Assembly (NCBI GenBank): GCA_014859105.1
Contig: JACUUX010000024.1
Span: forward strand, 1-38,795
Origin: Nitrospirota bacterium
GTDB lineage: Bacteria; Nitrospirota; Thermodesulfovibrionia; Thermodesulfovibrionales; SM23-35
Reading direction: 5' to 3'
DNA: 38,795 nucleotides
In this document: piece after piece, positions 32,652 through 38,795 of the stretch
Layout: each line of letters opens with the position of its first letter
Numbering within the stretch: position 1 is the first letter of the stretch
The notes under the pieces: model-generated
Database searches by the model: none
The model's input: only the letters and a program-made list of their open reading frames with translations
What the model was told of the DNA's origin: nothing
Program-made: the position numbers and the translations under genes

Positions 32652-33896
32652 TTATTGATCTCCCCTTTTCATTTTATCTAATGCCTCTTCAAAAGAAGAA
32701 ATATGTGGTTTTATAAAATAAGGCGAAACAGTATGACCTGTAAGCGCCTCCTGTGTTTTCAAACCGTTTCCCGTTACACATATAACCGTTATTTCATCTC
32801 TGCCTATCTTGCCCGAATCTATCAGTTTTTTTGTAACCGCAACAGTAACACCCCCTGCTGTCTCTGCAAAAATACCTTCAGTTCTTGCGAGAAGTTTTAT
32901 ACCGTCTATAATCTCCTGGTCGGATACATCTTCCCCCGTTCCCCCTGCTTCAGCAACAACCTGTATTGCATAATAACCATCAGCGGGATTGCCGATCGCA
33001 AGAGACTTCGCAATTGTATTCGGTTTGACAGGTCTTATGACATCTGTCCCTTGTTTTATAGCTGTTGTAATAGGAGAACATCCTGTTGCTTGTGCTGCAA
33101 ATACCCTTGTTTTCAGCTCCTTTATTATCCCGATCTCCTTGAATTCCTTAAAACTCTTCCAGATCTTGGTAAGTAGCGAGCCACTTGCACTCGGTATAAC
33201 AACATTATCAGGAGCATTCCATCCAAGCTGTTCTACGATTTCGAATCCGTGTGTTTTTGATCCCTCGGCATAAAAAGGCCTTATATTAATATTCACAAAT
33301 GCCCATTTATATTTATTTGCTATCTCGCTGCATAATCTGTTTACCTCGTCATAGTTACCGTCGACTGCGATAAGATTGGGTTCATATATTAATGAGGCTA
33401 CTATTTTACTCGCCTCAAGTGTTGCGGGGATGAATATAAACCTGTTAAATCCTGCCTTTGCTCCATGAGCTGATACAGAGTGGGCAAGATTTCCCGTAGA
33501 AGCACACGCAACTGTATCAAAACCGAATTCTCTGGCCTTTGTGATGGCCACTGCTACAACCCTGTCTTTGAATGAAAGTGTCGGATGAGCTACTGTATCG
33601 TCTTTTATATAAAGCTCTTTTACCCCCAATTCTTTTGCGAGGTTATCTGCCTTCAAAAGAGGGGTATATCCTGAATTAAGACCTGCCAGAGGGGCGCCGT
33701 CTATTGGAAGCAACTCTTTATATCTCCATAAACTTTTCTCACGTTTTTCTATCACTTTCCTTGTAAGTGCTTTTTTTATGCTTTTGTAGTCGTATATTAC
33801 CTCAAGCGGGCCAAAACAAAATTCGCACACGTATATAGGCGAAACAGGATATTCCCTGCCACATTCTCTGCACTTAAGACCTCTGACATATCCCAT
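32652..33896 (-). CDS. Zinc-ribbon threonine-synthase-like PLP enzyme, candidate sulfhydrylase
   Basis: The 414-residue protein starts at the ATG at 33896 after GGAGGAG. It has an N-terminal zinc ribbon (CRECG at 9-13, CEFCFG at 24-29), PLP Lys110 in LSFKDRV, the ACASTGNLAHSVSAHGAKAG helix and a VICVTGNGLK end. By sequence it belongs to the threonine-synthase group, yet a separate thrC lies downstream. It is wedged between the carrier gene (1 bp) and the JAMM gene. By analogy with CysM-CysO it may use the carrier thiocarboxylate on O-phosphohomoserine, O-phosphoserine or a related substrate. The exact reaction is unproven. Confidence 0.85.
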   Translation of the reverse strand: MGYVRGLKCRECGREYPVSPIYVCEFCFGPLEVIYDYKSIKKALTRKVIEKREKSLWRYKELLPIDGAPLAGLNSGYTPLLKADNLAKELGVKELYIKDDTVAHPTLSFKDRVVAVAITKAREFGFDTVACASTGNLAHSVSAHGAKAGFNRFIFIPATLEASKIVASLIYEPNLIAVDGNYDEVNRLCSEIANKYKWAFVNINIRPFYAEGSKTHGFEIVEQLGWNAPDNVVIPSASGSLLTKIWKSFKEFKEIGIIKELKTRVFAAQATGCSPITTAIKQGTDVIRPVKPNTIAKSLAIGNPADGYYAIQVVAEAGGTGEDVSDQEIIDGIKLLARTEGIFAETAGGVTVAVTKKLIDSGKIGRDEITVICVTGNGLKTQEALTGHTVSPYFIKPHISSFEEALDKMKRGDQ

Positions 33897-33978
33897 GTTA
33901 ACTCCTCCTGTCTGTTCAACCAGGAAAAAGAAAGTAATAAACATTTTACTTCAAAACGAAAGATAATGAAAGAGCAGG

Positions 33979-34380
33979 TTATGAGTAAATTATTTCTATT
34001 TCTTTAATGATATCATCTTTTATTTCAAACGCTTTTATCAATGGCTCATCATTCACAAGACTTACAATTACATAAACTGAATCCTGATAAAAGGCAAGGC
34101 TGACGTCTTTTGGAGATGGATAAGCGGATGAAACAGGATGTGAGTGGTAAATTGCTGTCATTTCAAGCCCCTGTTCCCTCATTTCTTTCATTACAGTAAA
34201 CTGTTCTCCGGGCTCCATCATATAGCTCACACTGGATTTCTCGATATTTTTTATTTTATATATTTTTTTTGAAACACCAAATTGCCCTGCAAGAATTCCG
34301 CAGGCCTCATATGGATAGCACTCTTTGCAGTGCGCGAGAATTTCGGCGATAAGTTCCCTCGGGACAAAAAGTTTATCCAT
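33979..34380 (-). CDS. M67-family JAMM metallopeptidase (Mec+-like)
   Basis: The 133-residue protein has a complete JAMM site: Glu25 in YEACGIL, then HSHPVSSAYPSPKD (79-92) with H79, H81 and D92 as zinc ligands. In Mycobacterium tuberculosis the homologue Mec+ frees cysteine from the CysO-cysteine adduct; in Wolinella HcyD trims the carrier. Here the carrier already ends in Gly-Gly, so adduct cleavage is the likelier job. It lies 17 bp after the E1 gene and 82 bp before the PLP enzyme. Confidence 0.92.
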   Translation of the reverse strand: MDKLFVPRELIAEILAHCKECYPYEACGILAGQFGVSKKIYKIKNIEKSSVSYMMEPGEQFTVMKEMREQGLEMTAIYHSHPVSSAYPSPKDVSLAFYQDSVYVIVSLVNDEPLIKAFEIKDDIIKEIEIIYS

Positions 34381-34397
34381 TTTCTGGACAGCTACGA

Positions 34398-35180
34398 TTA
34401 GCTATAATCTATCAATTCAGTAATTGTCGGATTTTCACTGCATACAGGGCAATGCGGATTTTTCGGCACCTTAACTTTTCTGAAGGATGATTTCAATGCA
34501 TTATATATTAGCAACTCACCTTTAAGAATTGACCCTATTCCTATTATGAGTTTTAAAACTTCAGATGCCTGGAGTGTTCCTATAACACCGGGAATGATTC
34601 CAAGAAGGCCCGCTTCGGAGGGAGCAGGCAGGGCATCGGGTGGAGGTGGTTCTTCAAAAAGACATCTGTAACAGGGGCCTTCACCGGGTATAACAGCAGT
34701 AAGCTGGCCCTCAAATTGGAAAATGGCACCTGTTATAAGTGGTCTTTTTTTCATAATACATGCGTCATTAACCAGAAACCTCGTTGCAAAATTATCACTG
34801 CAGTCAACAACTGCGTCATAATCCCCGATTAAATCGAGAATATTGTTTTTCGTCAATCTCTCTTTAATGGCAATAATATTAACATCCGGGTTCAGTGACT
34901 CAAATGTATTCTTTGCTGATTCTACTTTTGGTTTGCCGAGGGTCTTGACACTATGTGCGATCTGTCGCTGGAGGTTGCTTAGATCAACATTGTCATTGTC
35001 TATTATTGCAATCGTCCCTACACCTGCTGCTGTAAGATAGTAACCTGCCGGGGAGCCTAGGCCTCCCGCACCCACAATAAATACCTTTGCTTTTGCAATC
35101 TTTGCCTGGCCTTCTTCACCGACCTCGGGTAACATAATATGTCTGAGGTAACGAAGGTGTTGCTCTTGAGTAAATTTCAT
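34398..35180 (-). CDS. HesA/MoeB/ThiF-family E1-like adenylyltransferase
   Basis: The 260-residue protein has the ATP-binding loop GAGGLGSP (about 36-43), the catalytic Asp/Arg region (DNDNVDLSNLQRQIAH) and VVDCSDNFATRFLVND. Two CxxC zinc knuckles are present (CYRC and CPVC). It would adenylate the Gly-Gly end of the MoaD/ThiS-like carrier. No rhodanese domain is attached, so the sulfur donor is another protein. It follows hom by 13 bp. Confidence 0.93.
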   Translation of the reverse strand: MKFTQEQHLRYLRHIMLPEVGEEGQAKIAKAKVFIVGAGGLGSPAGYYLTAAGVGTIAIIDNDNVDLSNLQRQIAHSVKTLGKPKVESAKNTFESLNPDVNIIAIKERLTKNNILDLIGDYDAVVDCSDNFATRFLVNDACIMKKRPLITGAIFQFEGQLTAVIPGEGPCYRCLFEEPPPPDALPAPSEAGLLGIIPGVIGTLQASEVLKLIIGIGSILKGELLIYNALKSSFRKVKVPKNPHCPVCSENPTITELIDYS

Positions 35181-35193
35181 TACTAATTATACT

Positions 35194-36492
35194 CTAATTT
35201 TCTTCTTTATCCTCAACCCTTATAAAAACAGTCCTGTCCATAACAACAGGCAAGCGGTCTATTTCCTCGATAGCCATTCTCACATCCTTTTCTTTTGCCT
35301 CATGTGTTAAAACAACAAGCGGTACAGCTTCACCGACCCTTCTGCCTTTCTGTATAACTGAAGCAATACTGATATTATAATTGCCGAGTACCCCTGAGAT
35401 TTTTGAAAGGACACCGGGCCTGTCAAGTGCTGAAAATCTGAAATAGTACATTGATGTTATGTCATTCATATTTTTTATCCTTACATCCCTTGCAGGCTTT
35501 ACAACTACAGGAACCCTCTCTGCAACATTCTTCCTTATATCTCGCGCTATATTCACGATATCGCTGACAACCGCACTTCCAGTGGGCATAGCCCCTGCAC
35601 CCCTGCCGTAATAAAGAGTAGAGCCCGTCGCATCCCCATCAATATATACTGCATTGAACGGGCCGTCCACCTTTGAAATCAGATAGTTTTTGGGAATTAT
35701 TGTCGGATGTACTCTGAGTTCTATCTCCCCGTCTGTTTCTTTTGCGATTGCAAGAAGCTTGACCTTATACCCGAGATCGGATGCAAAATTTATATCCTGC
35801 GGAGAGATGTTTGAAATACCTTCTATATAAATATCATTGAAGGGGAAAGGTATACCGTATGCAAGATATGCGAGTATCGCAAGTTTGTGAGCAGAATCTA
35901 TTCCTTCTATGTCCAGAGTCGGGTCTGCCTCTGCATAGCCAAGCTGTTGTGCATCTTTCAAGACAACCGAAAATTCAACATTCTCATCCGTCATTTTTGT
36001 GAGAATATAGTTTGAAGTCCCGTTTATTATCCCGTAAACAGCCTTTATTCTGTCAGCTACAAGCCCTTCTCTGATTACCTTTATAATTGGTATCCCGCCT
36101 GCAACTGACGCCTCAAAACCTATTTCGACTCCGGCATTCTGGGCAGCCGTAAATATTTCAACGCCGTCTGTAGCAAGAAGGGCCTTGTTTGCAGTAACTA
36201 CATGTTTACCATTCTTTATTGCCTTCAGAATGTAGTCTTTAGCAGGTATGATTCCTCCTATAAGCTCTACCACTATCTGTATATCCGGGTCGTTGAGCAC
36301 AGCATCCACATCGGAAGTGAGCATTCCTTCGGGAAGCTTTATCCCCCTATCTTTATGAATATCACGGGTAGCAATTTTCTTGAGATTTATCTCAAATCCA
36401 ATTCTTTCTCTAAGTATATCTCTATTTTCGAGAAGGATTTTTGTAGTACCCGTACCAACAGTTCCAAATCCGATCATGCCTGCATTAATCAT
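35194..36492 (-). CDS. hom: Homoserine dehydrogenase
   Basis: The 432-residue enzyme has the NAD(P) loop GFGTVGTGT, the catalytic segment EASVAGGIPII and GIINGTSNYILTKM, DAQQLGYAEADPTLDIEGID, and a C-terminal ACT domain (FSALDRPGVLSKISGVLGNY) for feedback by threonine. It reduces aspartate semialdehyde to homoserine, the branch point for threonine and methionine. Its ATG follows the aminotransferase TAA without a gap, showing tight coupling. It feeds both downstream PLP enzymes if the threonine-synthase-like one uses O-phosphohomoserine. Confidence 0.96.
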   Translation of the reverse strand: MINAGMIGFGTVGTGTTKILLENRDILRERIGFEINLKKIATRDIHKDRGIKLPEGMLTSDVDAVLNDPDIQIVVELIGGIIPAKDYILKAIKNGKHVVTANKALLATDGVEIFTAAQNAGVEIGFEASVAGGIPIIKVIREGLVADRIKAVYGIINGTSNYILTKMTDENVEFSVVLKDAQQLGYAEADPTLDIEGIDSAHKLAILAYLAYGIPFPFNDIYIEGISNISPQDINFASDLGYKVKLLAIAKETDGEIELRVHPTIIPKNYLISKVDGPFNAVYIDGDATGSTLYYGRGAGAMPTGSAVVSDIVNIARDIRKNVAERVPVVVKPARDVRIKNMNDITSMYYFRFSALDRPGVLSKISGVLGNYNISIASVIQKGRRVGEAVPLVVLTHEAKEKDVRMAIEEIDRLPVVMDRTVFIRVEDKEEN

Positions 36493-37677
36493 TTATTTAA
36501 TACCTTTATTCAATGCCCTTTTTATACCTTTTGTTGCCTGTTTAATCCTGTGCTCATTTTCTACCAGAGCAAACCTTACATAATGATCTCCGCCCTCCCC
36601 AAAACCAATACCGGGGGAAACAGCGACTTTCGCCTCTTTAATGAGAAATTTAGTAAACTCGAGTGATCCCATTTCCTTGAAAGGTCCGGGTATCTCTGCC
36701 CATACAAACATGGTTGCCTTCGGTGGCTCCACATCCCAGCCTGCCCTATGAAGTCCTTTTATCAGTGCGTTTCGTCTTGTTTCATAAATTTTTCTTATCT
36801 CCTCAACGCAATTCTGCGGACCTCGCAGGGCTATAATACTCGCAATCTGTATCGGCTGAAACATACCATAGTCAAGATAACTTTTTATTTTTGTTAATGC
36901 TCCCACAATCTTCTGATTTCCGACACAGAAACCTACTCTCCAGCCTGCCATCGAGTAACTCTTTGTCAGCGAAAAAAATTCAACTCCGACGTCTTTTGCT
37001 CCGGAAACCTGAAGGAAGCTCGGAGCTTTATAGTTGTCAAACACGAGATCAGCATAAGCAAGATCGTGCAGGACGATGATTTTATTTTCTTTTGCGAAAT
37101 CAACGACTTTTCTGAAGAAATCTAAACCTTCCACAACCTGAGTCGTCGGGTTGTGAGGATAGTTGATAATCAGCATCTTAGGTCTTGGCCATGACGACTT
37201 GTAAGCCTTTTCCATTTCTTCAAAGAAGTCTATGTCCCTCCCGATAGGTATGCTCCTCACCTCGCCGCCTGCTATGATAACGCTGTACGGGTGTATGGGA
37301 TAAGCGGGGGTGGGAGTCATTATGACATCGCCGGGTCCCACTATTGCAAGCACGAGATGAGATAATCCTTCTTTTGAACCGATTGTCACAACAGCTTCCA
37401 ATTCGGGGTCAAGGATAACATTATAACGTCTTGCATACCATTCGCATATCGCATTTCTTAATTGTGTAATTCCCTTTGATGCAGAATAGCGGTGGTTTTT
37501 GGGATTACGTGCCGCTTCACAGAGTTTGTCGACAATATGTTTAGGTGTTGCACCGTCGGGATTCCCCATCCCCAGATCTATAATATCCTCTCCACGATGT
37601 CTTGCCTCTATCTTAAGGGCGTTAACGATACTGAACACATACGGCGGAAGCCTTTTTATCCTGCTGAATTCAAACAT
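36493..37677 (-). CDS. alaC: AlaC-like class I aminotransferase
   Basis: The 394-residue PLP enzyme starts [20 protein letters not shown] and has [45 protein letters not shown] and the PLP Lys in [15 protein letters not shown]. The N-terminal RLPPYVF and MGNPDG motifs match E. coli AlaC (glutamate-pyruvate aminotransferase) more than AspC. Directly upstream of hom, an aspartate-forming role is an alternative. It is translationally linked to hom. Confidence 0.85.
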   Translation of the reverse strand: MFEFSRIKRLPPYVFSIVNALKIEARHRGEDIIDLGMGNPDGATPKHIVDKLCEAARNPKNHRYSASKGITQLRNAICEWYARRYNVILDPELEAVVTIGSKEGLSHLVLAIVGPGDVIMTPTPAYPIHPYSVIIAGGEVRSIPIGRDIDFFEEMEKAYKSSWPRPKMLIINYPHNPTTQVVEGLDFFRKVVDFAKENKIIVLHDLAYADLVFDNYKAPSFLQVSGAKDVGVEFFSLTKSYSMAGWRVGFCVGNQKIVGALTKIKSYLDYGMFQPIQIASIIALRGPQNCVEEIRKIYETRRNALIKGLHRAGWDVEPPKATMFVWAEIPGPFKEMGSLEFTKFLIKEAKVAVSPGIGFGEGGDHYVRFALVENEHRIKQATKGIKRALNKGIK

Positions 37678-37695
37678 GGTCGTTTTACTCCATAT

Positions 37696-38580
37696 TCAAT
37701 TATTATACATCTCCTCTGCATTCATTGAACTCCTTACGAACGGAGCAGAAGCCGCATATTTAAAGCCCATTGATAAGGCTGTGACGCGAAGATTTTCAAA
37801 TATTTCCGGATGTATGTAGTCAATAACAGGCAGATTGAGCTTCGAAGGTCTCAGATATTGTCCTATGGTAACAATGTCACACCCTGCATTTCGCAGATCT
37901 TTAAGGACATCCTTGACTTCGTTCAGCTTCTCTCCAAGACCAAGCATAAGCCCTGACTTTGTATAAACTCCGGTTTTGCTTCGTTTAGCAAATTCTATTA
38001 ACTTCAATGAAAGCCTGTAATTTGCATTTGGTCTTACATAAGGATAAAGCCTTGATACAGTCTCCAGATTGTGATTATATACGTCAGGTGATGCATCTAA
38101 AACTGTTTTGAGGTTATTGAGGTTGCCTTTAAAATCTGGAGTCAGTACTTCTGCCTTCGAATCTGGTATTAATCTTTTAACAGCCCGGATTGTTTTTGCA
38201 AACTGCCCGGCGCCTCCGTCAGAAAGATCATCCCTTGTTACAGAGGTAATTACAATATATCTGAGTTTCATCTCCTTTGCAGCCTGTGCAACCATTTCAG
38301 GCTCATTATAATTAATTGGCTCAGGCTCTGAAGACTCAACAGCGCAAAAACTACAGTTTCTTGTACATTTCGAGCCAAGTATCATAAAAGTTGCCGCCGG
38401 CTTTAAAAAGCATTTACCGATATTCGGACAACGTGCTTCTTCACAGACTGTACAAATACCGTATTTTCTTAAAATCTGTTTTGTATGGCGTAGCTCTCCT
38501 TGAAAAGTTTTAGATTTTATCCAATAAGGTAGTCTTACTCGTTTCTTCTGTAATATCTTTGCTTTTTCAAACATAGTCAT
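37696..38580 (-). CDS. lipA: Lipoyl synthase
   Basis: The 294-residue radical-SAM enzyme carries both clusters: the auxiliary-cluster motif CTVCEEARCPNIGKC and the SAM motif CTRNCSFC. It also has VITSVTRDDLSDGGA and a C-terminal RSS(M) motif (VRSSMNAEE) that ligates the auxiliary cluster. It inserts two sulfurs into octanoyl groups. Start options are ATG at 38580 or 38574; no clear ribosome-binding site is seen. No lipB lies in the window. It is first in the minus-strand series, 18 bp before alaC, an unusual company for lipA. Confidence 0.95.
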   Translation of the reverse strand: MTMFEKAKILQKKRVRLPYWIKSKTFQGELRHTKQILRKYGICTVCEEARCPNIGKCFLKPAATFMILGSKCTRNCSFCAVESSEPEPINYNEPEMVAQAAKEMKLRYIVITSVTRDDLSDGGAGQFAKTIRAVKRLIPDSKAEVLTPDFKGNLNNLKTVLDASPDVYNHNLETVSRLYPYVRPNANYRLSLKLIEFAKRSKTGVYTKSGLMLGLGEKLNEVKDVLKDLRNAGCDIVTIGQYLRPSKLNLPVIDYIHPEIFENLRVTALSMGFKYAASAPFVRSSMNAEEMYNN

Positions 38581-38792
38581 TAAAAATAAAAGAAAAAAAC
38601 AACTTTGTCAAATCCAGTGTTCTTGCTTTGTTACGGAAATATCATTTGTGTACTATTGGTAAAAATTATTTCTGGACTATGATGTAACCACTTCATAATA
38701 TTAACTGGGAGAATTTTACATTCTGTCATTCCCCGGCTTGGAGGCTGTGTCACAATTATATCAGGAAAAGGGGATGAAAGAAGGTAATTTAT
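38581..38792 (+). promoter_or_regulatory. Divergent intergenic region with candidate promoter
   Basis: TTGGTA (38656-38661) and TATGAT (38678-38683) with a 16-bp spacer could drive a rightward transcript. Part of a dispersed repeat (ctgtcattccccgg) lies at 38722-38735. The lipA promoter must also be here but is not clear. Confidence 0.3.
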
Positions 38793-38795
38793 ATG
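38793..38795 (+). CDS. Possible start codon of the next gene (partial)
   Basis: The window ends in ATG preceded by GAAGGTAA at suitable spacing. Only the start codon is inside, so the product is unknown. Confidence 0.35.

Noticed and set aside
33897-33944. Longer start for the zinc-ribbon PLP enzyme
   Set aside because: The added residues are hydrophobic and unlike the family; GGAGGAG lies directly before the ATG at 33896.
1-38795. CRISPR arrays, rRNA or further tRNA genes
   Set aside because: I saw no regularly spaced repeats, no rRNA-like segments, and only one cloverleaf.

Overview
The window looks like a chromosomal segment of an anaerobic, Gram-negative-type bacterium with modest GC content. 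It carries an HdrA-MvhDGA hydrogenase module, archaeal-type phosphoglycerate mutase homologues, several radical-SAM enzymes, lipoyl synthase, TolC/HlyD-type efflux parts and a protein-thiocarboxylate sulfur cluster. That mix fits an uncultured Nitrospirota (Thermodesulfovibrionia-like) or deltaproteobacterial lineage. The taxonomic placement is inference from gene content only.

Layout. 1-1490 (+): tail of an unknown gene, a strong terminator, a short RadC/JAB protein and an unknown coiled-coil protein. 1982-8224 (-): a TetR-TolC-phasin-phasin-UbiB-HlyD-ABC cluster. The phasin-like and UbiB genes look intact, but the efflux genes are decaying: TolC lacks its second half, HlyD has an internal deletion with frameshift, and the ATPase and permease are cut by the 3' end of a TnpB-type (IS200/IS605) element. 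8533-12438 (+): an accessory block with a truncated tyrosine recombinase and seven small unfamiliar genes, several Cys-rich, ending at tRNA-Ala(CGC), whose 3' end faces the block.

12824-21631 (+): a metabolic run of hdrA, mvhD, mvhG, mvhA, tusA, a poly-HAMP CZB chemoreceptor and apgM. mvhD has no ATG, GTG or TTG start and appears to begin with AUA. 21632-23300: a gene graveyard with helicase, RadC and HsdS-like fragments around one intact ORF6N gene. 23302-26735 (+): a TatD/radical-SAM fusion, a DNA-modification/repair-type radical-SAM protein, glutaredoxin and ferredoxin-thioredoxin-reductase-like genes. 26795-28861: a second debris field (transposase tail, YhiN/Maf chimera, a 5' copy of the upstream radical-SAM gene) with an intact Phd/RelE-type toxin-antitoxin pair.

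28831-38580 (-): a long, probably co-transcribed biosynthetic series, read from the right: lipA, alaC-like aminotransferase, hom, thiF/moeB-like E1, JAMM (M67) peptidase, zinc-ribbon threonine-synthase-like enzyme, MoaD/ThiS-like carrier, NIL-domain protein, threonine synthase, apgM-like putative homoserine kinase, nth. Here homoserine made by Hom could be phosphorylated by the apgM-like enzyme and used by ThrC. A second PLP enzyme sits with a complete sulfur-carrier kit (E1, GG-tailed carrier, JAMM, NIL), which suggests thiocarboxylate-dependent sulfhydrylation to cysteine or homocysteine. This is the most interesting candidate system in the window. Dispersed hairpin repeats sit in several intergenic gaps and even inside two genes of the decaying efflux cluster.
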